A DNA stretch of 64,000 bases from contig JAPFFF010000001.1 of NCBI GenBank assembly GCA_039105265.1, forward strand, positions 3,906,001-3,970,000, written 5' to 3'. Shown one piece after another: positions 20,047-29,895 of the stretch. A program made the translations under genes and the position numbers. Source of the stretch: Tritrichomonas musculus. Taxonomy: Eukaryota; Parabasalia; Tritrichomonadida; Tritrichomonadidae. The notes beneath the pieces were generated by a model that made no database searches, was not told the DNA's origin, and saw nothing but the letters and a program-made list of their open reading frames with translations. Position 1 is the stretch's first letter; every line of letters starts with the position of its first letter.

Positions 20047-23000
20047 TCATGTACAGTGCCCTCTTTCGAACAACATCTGTGCCACAGCGTCCTCAGTCGA
20101 CTGGTGATCACTAGCACCCAACATTCTTCTAATTGACGAGTCCACCTCATTCAATCTTTCCATTTCTCTTCTTACTTTTTCAACGACAATTCTGAAGGAC
20201 TTTTCGTCAATTTGAATGCAAGGGTTAAAGTAAGCTCTGAATGAATCCGCAACGAAAGAAAACATCTTTCTTAAGTTTAATTCATTTTCACCACGAATAT
20301 CTTCAATTTTACGGTTATATTCTGTATCTTGCGCCATTAATTTAGCTTTCAAAGAAGTTTCGAACAATTTTTTCTGTCTGTTGTTAGTTTCTTCAGTAGA
20401 TTTCAAGACCTCGATAAGATGATTTCTTTCGTTTTGCATAGAAACCAACTGATATTTTGCTTGTTTAGCAGATTCTTCAGAATCAGCCAAACTCTTGACC
20501 ATTTTTTGAACGTCGTTACGATATGTCTCGCATTGTTGTCTAAGTTGATCAAAAGTTCGCTCAAATGAATCTTTTAATTGCTTCTTTTCTTCTTTCAATC
20601 TTGTTTGTGCTTTCAATTCTTTATCGTTCATTTCACCTCGAAGTTTGGTCATTTCATCTTCGAGTTTACGAACATTAATTTTTTCTGATTGAAGCATTTT
20701 CTTACAAACTTCTAATTGTCTTAGAATTTCTGCTTTTTCGGCTTCAACATCATTCAATTTTTTATTCATTTGCGTCAAATCTTTCTTAAGAACTTCTTCT
20801 TTCTCTTTCATCTTGTTTGATAAGACTGAAAGCGCATTTTCACTCATCTGTTTCAGTTCTGTCTCCATTTGAGTCTTTTCAGATCTCAAATTTTCAATTT
20901 CTTGGCTGTTTTGAAGCGCTTCTTGCTTCATTTTCTTAATCAAGTTTCCTTGAGCTTCTAATTTGCCTTCAGAATTGTCAAGACTATTTCGTGTCTCTTC
21001 AAGTTGCATGGCGAGTCCTTTGGCATATTTATCGTTCTCTTTTTTGACATTACTGTAGCTTTTCAATACTTGCTTGAGTTGCTTGCTTCTTTGCTTCAAC
21101 TGTCGACCTTGCTCAACTATGGCAAAGCGGAATTGGTCGATTCGCTCGAGAATTTCATCAGCATCGATTATTTCGCAATCAACACGTTCACAATTGTTGG
21201 GATCACAATCGACTAAATTGGGACTTAAAAAGTTGATTTTACGTAGGTTGTTGTTGTTATTGATGTTTTTGTTCTTATCTGGATTTCCACTATTCAGAGA
21301 GTCTTTGATTCTGTTTAATAATTCATGATAATAGGAACATTTATGTTCCAAAAAGCCGTTTTTATTCTTGATTTGTGAAAGTTTCTGAATATAATTTGAT
21401 GTTGAATTTGAATTGGAATTTAAAAAGTCATCAAGAGTTATTGGTTGCTCATTGACAATTAATGATGAATCAATCAAAAATTTGTTGAACAAATGCTTCA
21501 CTTTTTCATTTTCGTCGTTCATCTCTTTCATTAATGATCGAACAGATTCAATTTGAGTTTCGTAATGATTAATGATCGCTTTGAATGAATTTCTTATTTT
21601 TGAGATTGGCTGTAAAGATGAGTTTAATGCAATTCTTTCAATTGAGTTTGCAAGATTTTTATTATCTCCAAAGAGTTCTGGGCATAGAAAAGCTGAAGAG
21701 GGAACAAAATCTTCTGCACTTGGTTTCGGTTGCCTTTGCATCTCAAGACAATATTCATCGAAGCTTTCTTGTGTTTTTTGATACTTTTTCTCACAGTCGG
21801 CTAATTCATTTTCAAGTTCTTTCAATTTTTTCTGGAGTTGGTTTTTTTCAAAACTATCTTTCTCTTTATTTTCATTTAACCGTTTTATTTCAGCTTTTTG
21901 ACTGTCAATAAGTTTCATCATCCTATTTGAAGCATTGTTTACATGCTCTTTCTCTGAGGCTTGTAGAGATGAAATAGCTTGAGGAGATGATGAAGTATGC
22001 AATGCTGTTCTTAATGATTTGATTTCATTTTGACATTCATTATATATTATTTTTAGAGATGATAGTTCTCCTTTAACACGTTCAAAATCGAGTTCTAGTT
22101 TTTGTTTCTCTTGTTCTTTTGCTTCTGATTGATGATTATATTCATCTCGTAGTTTTTCAGCTGTCTGGAGTTTATTTTGAAGTTCATTAATTTTGTTTTG
22201 ATATTGCTCTTCAACTTCTTTATTTTTTGCAGCTAGTAACTGCTGTTGCTTCTTTTGCTGAATTTGAAGCTCGTTTTGGGCTTGTTGTTGAAATTGAACT
22301 TTTTTTTGCTGCTCCATTTGCTCGATTTGTTGCTGCTGCTGAATTAGTTGTTGCTGTTGATTTTGAAGATTGTAACTAAAGTTATCACCAAAAAGAGAAT
22401 CATTTGATTGCAAAGTTCTTTCCTTTTTTAAGTTCCCAATCTTATTTTCCAGATTTTGAATTGTCAGATTAGATTTATCCTGAGAAAGCTGATGATCTTC
22501 AACCAATTGTTGAATTTTAGTTTCATAATTCTTCTTTTGCTTAGTAAATTCATTTTTAAGTTCAAATAAATCTTTTTTAAGCGCATCTATTTCTTGATCT
22601 TTTTCTTCTTCAAGATTTTTCATTTTGCTTTTATATTTTTTAATTGTATTTTTTAGTTGTCGATTTGATTTTGAACTAGTTTCTGGTAATGGCATAGGCA
22701 ATTGAACATTCTCTTCTCCTGTAGTTGGAAACGTTGGCTTGTTTAAAATCGTAATCAATGTATCAAAGTCAGCTATTTTAGTATGAAAATATCTTTCTCC
22801 ATTTTGAACCGCTCGATCGATTTTTGATTTAAATAATTGAATTGAAACCGAATACTCTTCTAACTCAGTCTTTTTCTTTGCAAGCTCACTTTCTAATTTT
22901 TCAATTTTTATTTTTTCTTCATCTTTAACTTTTTCTATTTCTTTGCATGCGTTTTCTTTATCACTTGTAAATTGAGTACTATGAAGTTTTTTTAGTTTTT

Positions 23001-23316
23001 CATATTTATCGTTCAATTCGTTAATCGTTTGCATTGATATATTTAATCGCCTTTGTAAGTCTTCTTTTTCACTTTTAGATTGTCTAAGTTCAGAAACGAG
23101 ATTTGTATTTTTTTTATGAATTTCCTCCACAGTTTCGCTTATTGATACTGCTTCATTAAACTGAGATTTTAATTCTTGATTTTCTTTACGAAGTTGATCA
23201 ATTGTTTCGAGAAGTCGATCTTTGGATGGCGCTTGTTCGTTTAAATCGCTAGAGATATCGAAATTTAATGGATGATCTGGCGGTGGTGATGATGAAGGCG
23301 AAAAAGGTTGATCCAT
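20047..23316 (-). CDS. Long coiled-coil protein
   Basis: 1089 residues from the ATG at 23316 (MDQPFSPSS); the open frame runs eight codons further to a TTG. After a Pro/Ser-rich N-terminus, almost the whole chain is heptad-rich, Glu/Lys/Gln coiled coil with a Gln-rich segment near residues 330-375 (QQQQLIQQQQQIEQ). A less charged break at about 540-720 divides it. The C-terminal 90 residues (FSFVADSFRAYFNPCIQIDE and a final EDAVAQMLFERG) are compact and non-heptad and recall the conserved end of a trichomonad coiled-coil family. Such proteins are often database-labelled 'viral A-type inclusion protein', a label that reflects composition only. A cytoskeletal or basal-body role is plausible. 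Confidence 0.8.
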   Translation of the reverse strand: MDQPFSPSSSPPPDHPLNFDISSDLNEQAPSKDRLLETIDQLRKENQELKSQFNEAVSISETVEEIHKKNTNLVSELRQSKSEKEDLQRRLNISMQTINELNDKYEKLKKLHSTQFTSDKENACKEIEKVKDEEKIKIEKLESELAKKKTELEEYSVSIQLFKSKIDRAVQNGERYFHTKIADFDTLITILNKPTFPTTGEENVQLPMPLPETSSKSNRQLKNTIKKYKSKMKNLEEEKDQEIDALKKDLFELKNEFTKQKKNYETKIQQLVEDHQLSQDKSNLTIQNLENKIGNLKKERTLQSNDSLFGDNFSYNLQNQQQQLIQQQQQIEQMEQQKKVQFQQQAQNELQIQQKKQQQLLAAKNKEVEEQYQNKINELQNKLQTAEKLRDEYNHQSEAKEQEKQKLELDFERVKGELSSLKIIYNECQNEIKSLRTALHTSSSPQAISSLQASEKEHVNNASNRMMKLIDSQKAEIKRLNENKEKDSFEKNQLQKKLKELENELADCEKKYQKTQESFDEYCLEMQRQPKPSAEDFVPSSAFLCPELFGDNKNLANSIERIALNSSLQPISKIRNSFKAIINHYETQIESVRSLMKEMNDENEKVKHLFNKFLIDSSLIVNEQPITLDDFLNSNSNSTSNYIQKLSQIKNKNGFLEHKCSYYHELLNRIKDSLNSGNPDKNKNINNNNNLRKINFLSPNLVDCDPNNCERVDCEIIDADEILERIDQFRFAIVEQGRQLKQRSKQLKQVLKSYSNVKKENDKYAKGLAMQLEETRNSLDNSEGKLEAQGNLIKKMKQEALQNSQEIENLRSEKTQMETELKQMSENALSVLSNKMKEKEEVLKKDLTQMNKKLNDVEAEKAEILRQLEVCKKMLQSEKINVRKLEDEMTKLRGEMNDKELKAQTRLKEEKKQLKDSFERTFDQLRQQCETYRNDVQKMVKSLADSEESAKQAKYQLVSMQNERNHLIEVLKSTEETNNRQKKLFETSLKAKLMAQDTEYNRKIEDIRGENELNLRKMFSFVADSFRAYFNPCIQIDEKSFRIVVEKVRREMERLNEVDSSIRRMLGASDHQSTEDAVAQMLFERGHCT

Positions 23317-24080
23317 GATAATATTAATTGAGTTTTTCAATTTATTTATTTCTAAAAAAATATTTATCTTTTAATATCTTGATATTTATTAGATAAAAAT
23401 AATTATTATTTTATTTAAAATATTTTTATTAAAATATTTAATTTTATAATATATTAAAAAAAGATTTTTATTTACTTTTTATTAATAAATAATTCGAATA
23501 ATACAATTCCAAATTTCTGAAAATTCAGAAGATTAACGTACAATTCAAACGATTCAATAATGTTGGCGGGGAAAACAAAATTTTGAAATTAATTGAACCA
23601 AGCTAGAAGATTTACCATACAATAAAATCAAAAATAAATCCCTGAGCCAAATTTAACAAAATATCTGCTTTTTTTGAAAAGCATATCAAATATCGAATTT
23701 TTTTTCTCAAGTTTTTAAATGATTTATCGAACTTAAACTTTTTATTTCATCTAAAAAAAAGTAATCTAGATACATTGAATATAGTACCTTTACTAAAATT
23801 TAAAGATTTTCACATAAAAGAAAAATATATATAAAAAAGTTATAAAAAGGAGTCATATAGCTCATAAATAAATTTATTTAACATGGTAAATTTAAATCTA
23901 AAACTAAAATCAACCATCGATCAAATAAATTAAAAGCATTTTTTTTTGTGTGTGTGTGTCTGAAATCGTAATTGTATCATGTATAACATGAATATAATAT
24001 AATATAATATAACTATTTGATGAAAAAAATTAAGTTTTTTTTTTGTCATCTAATTCTAAATAATTTTCTAATATAATATA
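23317..24080. other. AT-rich spacer with simple repeats
   Basis: About 760 bases between two same-strand genes. It holds a (GT) run near 23949-23958 and a short (AATAT) array near 23993-24011. A GC-rich word (TTGGCGGGGAAAA) lies at 23563-23575, about 250 bp upstream of the coiled-coil gene start. No coding frame. Confidence 0.5.
23563..23575. promoter_or_regulatory. E2F-like GGCGGGGAAA word
   Basis: TTGGCGGGGAAAA stands out in strongly AT-rich DNA upstream of the coiled-coil gene. It differs from the E2F consensus TTGGCGGGAAA by one extra G. The 11-base core TGGCGGGGAAA recurs at 54937-54947. Binding is not shown. Confidence 0.3.
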
Positions 24081-27000
24081 TTATGCATAATAACTTTCAC
24101 TAAAAGAAAATCTATATTCATCAAGTTCAGGAATTTCATGAACACCATGACGAACCCAAAAATCTTTAACAGATTTTTGAATTACGTTTTTGAACGAAGT
24201 TCCTCTAAAGTAAATATTTTCTAATTCATTGAAAATTTTGGGGAGCCATTCTGGGCAGCAATTCATCAACGACATATTATACAGCATTGCACAGGCTGTT
24301 GCTGTAGCAAATTCCCTACCAAGAGCATCATCTTTATTTTTCAATATTTGAAGGCATTCCTGCGAGAGGACGTCGAACTGACCGCAATAAATGACGTTCA
24401 CAAGGAAAATCAGCAAATCCATTGATGATTCTCGCACATTTTCACTTTTTTCATTGATCAAAAGTGGCAGAATTTCTTTCATTATAATTTTATAAGTTTC
24501 AATTGGCAAAATGAACAAATTCCTAACACAAAGTACATGCAAAAAAGTGACAATGCTACACTTAATCCACCATCCGTGCTGAACAACAGTCAACGATGGA
24601 ATAATAACGTCTTTTATCTTAGGCAGAACTGATTTATGAAGCAAATCTGGATACTTTTCCCAGTGAAGAAGACCGACCTGCAGAATCATCTGTGGTCCCA
24701 AAGATTGGAATTTCGTTGATAAGTTTGACAAGACGATGAAAATCTGCTCAATTCTGGCAGATATGAAAGGAATGAAAGACTTCAATTCCAAGCATGCTGG
24801 ACTAATCAATTCAATCAAGAAAACCGCCAATTTATCGTATCTTTTCTTTTTGAATTGCGGATCAAAAACTTTTTCAAAGGGAATTGAGGCCCAATTTGGC
24901 AGGCACTCAATTTCACTCTTTCCTCTTTCAGAAATCAAATTCGTGCTCGTCAACGAAGTGCAGAACTTTGCAAGCGAAGAAACCGACAAAAGAGTGAAGT
25001 TATCAAAGTCAAAATCAGCACCAAAAGAAGGAAGAACATAATCGTTGATGTATGAAACAAAGAGATCCGCATAACCGCCATAATAAATGTTGATTAAAAG
25101 CGAAGAAGCAAAGTTGATCATGTATGACAATGTGTTGTCATTCTCGGATGAAATGTCGTCTTGATGCTTGGCTGAAATATCAGCGATTGACTTCATTATG
25201 AAGTCAAAAATTAATGTCAGACGTTTCGGGTCCCTTCGGGCACTGAACGAGGCAGCTGTTGCAGAAAGCATTTGAAAAGCATCTGTCGAATTCCGCTTGA
25301 AAAAGATGATTCGAAGAATTGGAACGATAAGTTCATTGTTCAACATTTTTGTGTCTTCTTCATTCCAATGTTTCGAGGCCTTCCAGACGCCGCTGACGAT
25401 GCTAAACAAGACTGAGAGGAGAGGACCAGACTTGTTCATTGCGATATCAGTCAACTTGTCCTTAATAAGAGGGACAGTTTGTCCTTTCATAATAATTGCA
25501 AGTCCTTTCCAGAAGCATTCAAAAAGTTCAAGCAAACTATCTGAAATTGAGCCGTTATTATCCTCATTACTGGCACTTTTTTCATTCAAAGAAAGGGCAA
25601 TGCTGTCTATTAAATGGGTGATTTTTTCAGTTGTGAAAAAGTCAAATAAAATCTCCCGTAACCGCTGGTAACCGTCAGAATTGTCAAATTCAGAAAATCC
25701 TTCATAAATTGTGAAAATTGGCCTCAATTCACCTTTCTTCTTGAAATATAAACTGCAACGATTGTCATAAATACAATTTGGAGGAATCTCCTCAACTTGG
25801 ACTTTCTTTGTATGCGGCTTCATCCTTGCAAAAAGATTTGATAAGCAAATAAGACAGTCAATTCGATGCGGTTCATATAAATTGAGACAAGTATTCAAAA
25901 GAAACAGAAAGAATTTAGATGAAACTGGCGGTTTTTGAAAAGAAACTAAATCAATAAGTTTCCACCAGAAAAATTCATTCTTCGTCATCCACCAATTTGG
26001 ATTCGTTTCATTTTGGCCGTCGATATTTGAAGCCTTCATTGTTGGAATGATTGAGCTAGTAAAATCTCTCCAAATTTGATCGTCTTTGACTTCAAAGTGC
26101 TCCTTCATGAACGAGATAGATTTATAAAAGCCAAGCAAATATTTAGAAATATTCCAGTTCTTGTCAAATTTGAGATTAACGATACTTTTCAATAGTCTTG
26201 TCAAATATTCATTTTCATACAAAAATTGAGAGGAACAAGTAACCGCCAAAATTACAATTGCTGTAATACATTGCTCCTCAGTTAACACATTTGCTTGATC
26301 AATTGATGTTTCTAAACTTTCATTATTTACACTTTTAGGAACATATTTCTTGTTCTCGAGGACTTCCAGCTCTTTGAGTGCGATGTCATGATAAACGTTT
26401 TTATAAACTTGTCCAAAGAACGAAATTATGTTGATTGACAAATCGAAAATAGAATGATTCATCGTATGACTGACTTCGTAGATAAGATTAACTACTTCTT
26501 CGTCATATTCAGCTAGATACATGTACTTCGTTAATGACATAACAGAAAATTTCTTATCCAATTGATAAATAAGTGGCTTTTTACACTCGTTTCTGAACTG
26601 GTAACGAAAACTTTGAAGTGCATTAAGAAAGATTGTATGAATCAACACTTTACCATGCGATTTAAAGAAGTAAAGATTTGCAAGTTGAATCATTAATAGA
26701 AGTTTTTGTGAATTTTCATTATCTTTGTGCTTTGTGATTCCTTTAATTATCAAATTTCTAATGATCAATTCAATTCTTTTAATTTGTAAATCTATCTTTG
26801 TCACACCTGGCGTATTTTCAGTTAAGTTTCTATATGATTTAGCTTCAGATTGCAAAACTTGTCCTTTACATTCAAAGATGTGAACAAATAATTGAATCAC
26901 AGAGAGGATCTTTTTATATATTTTAAAGTTATTCTTTCCATTTTTACTTTCTTCTTCAACTTCGAATAATTTCTTTTCTAACTTTTCAAGTGTTTGAATT

Positions 27001-29303
27001 AAATATTCAATTTGTTCAATAACGAAGTCATCTGTTAATTTATAACTAACAATTTTCAAGCCATCAATTTGTTTGCCCAGCCATTCCCACTTTTTCAGAG
27101 AGACTTTTTCAGTGTCATTTAAAATAACACCTTTTGTGTTCTTCAGTTTTTGGCAACTTGATTCACTTCTAACGAGACAATAACTCTTGAATAAGATGAA
27201 ACTTTCTATATAAGAAAATAAACAAAAGACGCATTTGAAGCTGTTATAACTGCATTCATCAATAAGAAGATCGATTCGTTTCTTGAAGCCATCCATGAAA
27301 GGAATGAAATACGGAGAAAAACTAGACAATTTCGACAATATTAAAGAGTAATATTTCTTCTTCTTTTTGTCTTTGTCGTTTATTGCTTTATCGAGACGAT
27401 CGAAAATTTTTGGAGTGATGAATTCAAAGAGAAAAGGCCTCGAATCAAACAATTGATAAAGAAGATAAGGAATTGATTTTTTGTCCATTCCTTGATCGAT
27501 TGTATCGATCAAATAAGGAACTTTTGATTGCAGAAAGCTATCTTCGAATGACAAAAAGTACAAATTGAAATAAAAAGGCTTTTTTTGAATATCTTTGCTT
27601 GTTACATCGTTCAAATCATTCGAGTGTTCTTCATGATTAATTGTGTATTCAATGAACTGGTCGAAAGTATTTTCAAGGCATTGAATTATCACTTTTTGAC
27701 CACTTTCAACTTTTTGAATGTCGTCATCTGACAGGTCACTTTTCTCGTCTGTTGCTTCGAAAAAGTGACAAATGCTACCGAGAATTGAGAGTCCAATGTA
27801 GTAGATGTTCTCATTGACATTCGAAAGACATTCAACTGCTGAATAAATAATTTTTGGAATGAAATCTTTCGAATCACCGAGAATTCGCTCATCCGTCATT
27901 ATTGAAGGAATCAACTGCAAAATTATCTCTTTGCAACTGAGTGAAAAGTGACTATTTTCGTCATCATCTATGTTGTCAACAGACTGTTCCAATAACAATT
28001 GTCCAACTTGAGGAAAATCAAGTTCGGCCAAAAATCTTATCGATTCGGTAATAAACTTTTGAATACATTGATTTGCTCTGAAAATGGCGGTTTGAATAAT
28101 TGGAAGAACTATTCTAACAAATTCTTTGATTTGAGCGAGATTTGCACAAGCATGTGTCAACTTTTTCTTTGATTTTTTCCTTAAAACTTTTTTGTTGTTT
28201 TGATAAAAATCTGAAATTATGATTTGAATGAAAAGTGCAAATTCTATTTCGTTATTATTCGAAATAATGAAGTAATTGTTGGCTTCACCAGTGCTTCCTC
28301 TTTTGACTTGGTTCGAGCTGGCCAAATTTGATGATGTGAAAAAAAGTGGAGCTAAAATATTGATGAACTTTTCAAAGTATTTTAGAGCTTCATCTCCTTG
28401 CTCCCCATCAACTATTAATATTATAATCAATTTTGATAAATAATTAATTGAAGAAATGTCAAAAAAATCGGTAATTCCTGAAATCGTCATTGAGTGTATT
28501 TGCGAATTGGCTGAAAAATCAATTCCATTTATACTAACTTTTGGATTTAATGAAATTAATGCATAATTAAAGAAAATATTAAAATATGAACTCCAATTAA
28601 ATTTTTCAAAATTTTGATCGTTATTTTTTGATGTTACATTTTGAGAGTATTGTAAATTTTCATATTTTATACATTCACATATAAATGAAATGATAGCATT
28701 ACTGTGCGTTTCCGTTGTGACATTTTGAAGAAGAATAAGAAGATCATCAATAATCATCTTGAAATACTTTGGAGGGAAAAAAATACAAATAATCGTTAAT
28801 GATTGTAAAGATAAAGCATCTGGATTCCCAAGTCTATAAAAATATTTTTTAATAAGATATTTGGCGTCGTCTTCATTGAAAAAATAACGAACTTGCATAA
28901 AAAAATTATAATATTCTGAAGAATTACTAATCTTTAAAGTAAAAAGCCTACCTTTTTGTGAAAAAAGCATTTTATGCATGTACAAAACTTTTTGGATAGA
29001 AAAATGCAAATTATCAGGGCGAAATTTTGGATTTCTCAAAAGTTCACAAAATAACGTTGCTGATTTAGATTGAATTTTAGGAATTAAAAGAGGATAAGTG
29101 GTTATTATATCAAAGAGAACTGGAAGAATTATTTCATTACGTTTTTTTGTTGTTTTAACTAACATGCGATTATAAGTATAATTCCATAAAACCTGAAAAG
29201 TATAATTTATTTGAACTATATTTTTTGTTGTAAAACTTACCAAAAGATCTTTAGATAATTTTGATAATTGATTATCAATTTCTTCATCTGATAAATTTAG
29301 CAT
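24081..29303 (-). CDS. PSME4: Proteasome activator Blm10/PA200-like
   Basis: A 1740-residue alpha-solenoid, close in size to human PA200 (about 1840). The C-terminus is diagnostic: a long HEAT-like region runs into FWVRHGVHEIPELDEYRFS and ends in YYA. That is the HbYX-type tail with which Blm10 and PA200 insert into the alpha ring of the 20S proteasome and open its gate. The N-terminal third has the RYFFNEDDAKYLIKKYFYR and IICIFFPPKYFKMIIDDLL helices expected from the Blm10 middle region. Expected role: ATP-independent activation of 20S proteasomes in nucleus and cytosol. The ATG at 29303 is the first in frame. A stretch at 29193-29240 has the look of a 48-nt GT-AG intron but is also readable as protein. 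The nearest upstream gene is the interrupted ankyrin gene, 160 bp away. Confidence 0.9.
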   Translation of the reverse strand: MLNLSDEEIDNQLSKLSKDLLVSFTTKNIVQINYTFQVLWNYTYNRMLVKTTKKRNEIILPVLFDIITTYPLLIPKIQSKSATLFCELLRNPKFRPDNLHFSIQKVLYMHKMLFSQKGRLFTLKISNSSEYYNFFMQVRYFFNEDDAKYLIKKYFYRLGNPDALSLQSLTIICIFFPPKYFKMIIDDLLILLQNVTTETHSNAIISFICECIKYENLQYSQNVTSKNNDQNFEKFNWSSYFNIFFNYALISLNPKVSINGIDFSANSQIHSMTISGITDFFDISSINYLSKLIIILIVDGEQGDEALKYFEKFINILAPLFFTSSNLASSNQVKRGSTGEANNYFIISNNNEIEFALFIQIIISDFYQNNKKVLRKKSKKKLTHACANLAQIKEFVRIVLPIIQTAIFRANQCIQKFITESIRFLAELDFPQVGQLLLEQSVDNIDDDENSHFSLSCKEIILQLIPSIMTDERILGDSKDFIPKIIYSAVECLSNVNENIYYIGLSILGSICHFFEATDEKSDLSDDDIQKVESGQKVIIQCLENTFDQFIEYTINHEEHSNDLNDVTSKDIQKKPFYFNLYFLSFEDSFLQSKVPYLIDTIDQGMDKKSIPYLLYQLFDSRPFLFEFITPKIFDRLDKAINDKDKKKKKYYSLILSKLSSFSPYFIPFMDGFKKRIDLLIDECSYNSFKCVFCLFSYIESFILFKSYCLVRSESSCQKLKNTKGVILNDTEKVSLKKWEWLGKQIDGLKIVSYKLTDDFVIEQIEYLIQTLEKLEKKLFEVEEESKNGKNNFKIYKKILSVIQLFVHIFECKGQVLQSEAKSYRNLTENTPGVTKIDLQIKRIELIIRNLIIKGITKHKDNENSQKLLLMIQLANLYFFKSHGKVLIHTIFLNALQSFRYQFRNECKKPLIYQLDKKFSVMSLTKYMYLAEYDEEVVNLIYEVSHTMNHSIFDLSINIISFFGQVYKNVYHDIALKELEVLENKKYVPKSVNNESLETSIDQANVLTEEQCITAIVILAVTCSSQFLYENEYLTRLLKSIVNLKFDKNWNISKYLLGFYKSISFMKEHFEVKDDQIWRDFTSSIIPTMKASNIDGQNETNPNWWMTKNEFFWWKLIDLVSFQKPPVSSKFFLFLLNTCLNLYEPHRIDCLICLSNLFARMKPHTKKVQVEEIPPNCIYDNRCSLYFKKKGELRPIFTIYEGFSEFDNSDGYQRLREILFDFFTTEKITHLIDSIALSLNEKSASNEDNNGSISDSLLELFECFWKGLAIIMKGQTVPLIKDKLTDIAMNKSGPLLSVLFSIVSGVWKASKHWNEEDTKMLNNELIVPILRIIFFKRNSTDAFQMLSATAASFSARRDPKRLTLIFDFIMKSIADISAKHQDDISSENDNTLSYMINFASSLLINIYYGGYADLFVSYINDYVLPSFGADFDFDNFTLLSVSSLAKFCTSLTSTNLISERGKSEIECLPNWASIPFEKVFDPQFKKKRYDKLAVFLIELISPACLELKSFIPFISARIEQIFIVLSNLSTKFQSLGPQMILQVGLLHWEKYPDLLHKSVLPKIKDVIIPSLTVVQHGWWIKCSIVTFLHVLCVRNLFILPIETYKIIMKEILPLLINEKSENVRESSMDLLIFLVNVIYCGQFDVLSQECLQILKNKDDALGREFATATACAMLYNMSLMNCCPEWLPKIFNELENIYFRGTSFKNVIQKSVKDFWVRHGVHEIPELDEYRFSFSESYYA

Positions 29304-29704
29304 CGATTTAATTTTTTAAAATCGAACCTTGATACTAAGAAAACGGTTTTACCTAAAAGATCTTTGAGATAACAAATAAAATCATTTCAGTGAATAAATA
29401 CTATCATATAATAATAATAAAAATATAATTAAATTATTTTAATTTTATTAGCAATATTATCATTAGATTGATTCATCATTTTCTTGATATTGATCATCAA
29501 CCTCATTTCTTTCTTCTTCTTCAATAGCAAATAAATCTAAAATTTCTTGGTCTTCAGCTAATTCTTGAGGTAAATATTCGAATGGTTTTTTCTTCTTTAT
29601 ATCAAGAACAGAAGTATCAATTCTTCCTTGAGCTTCACGCAAAAAAATACAAATAATATCTTTATTTCCAATTAAGCAAGCAATATGTAATGGTGTCATT
29701 CCAT

Positions 29705-29752
29705 GAAATAACAATAATAAACATCATATATTTCTGTAAAAAAAAATTCCAT
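29705..29752 (-). other. 48-nt insertion with 7-bp direct repeats (stop-bearing)
   Basis: On the coding strand ATGGAAT occurs at both edges (29746-29752 and 29698-29704), exactly 48 nt apart. The inserted 16 codons read as hydrophobic translated AT DNA and contain a TGA. They sit between ...NVHRDG and MTPLHIAC, the boundary of two ankyrin repeats. No placement of the edges within the repeat gives GT...AG. Confidence 0.75.
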
Positions 29753-29850
29753 CTCTATGTACGTTCAGTTTAATACAATCTAATTTAACCAGAGCTCGAA
29801 CAATTTCTATCCTTTCTTCAATAACAGCACGATGAATAATACGAACATTA

Positions 29851-29895
29851 GAAACAAAAAAATAAATTCCATAAAATATAAATAAAAAAACATTA
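29851..29895 (-). other. 45-nt insertion with 7-bp direct repeats (in frame)
   Basis: On the coding strand TAATGTT occurs at both edges (29889-29895 and 29844-29850), 45 nt apart. The inserted 15 codons read VFLFIFYGIYFFVSN, a hydrophobic block with no place in an ankyrin repeat. Without it, DVNRRYN joins VRIIHRAV and the repeat spacing is 32 residues. The T-rich strand and the TTTC just before the right-hand repeat are shared with the 48-nt insertion. Confidence 0.7.

Noticed and set aside
20047-23316. Naming the coiled-coil gene a viral A-type inclusion protein
   Set aside because: That label in databases reflects coiled-coil composition; there is no viral feature here.
20047-29303. Horizontal transfer of the Blm10 or coiled-coil genes, suggested by patches of higher GC
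   Set aside because: The families are eukaryotic, and GC varies within many genes here; nothing points to a foreign donor.
29724-29760. GTACAT...TTTACAG as a 29-nt spliceosomal intron in the ankyrin gene
   Set aside because: Its removal shifts the frame and destroys the ankyrin repeat, while removal of the 48-nt direct-repeat unit restores it exactly.
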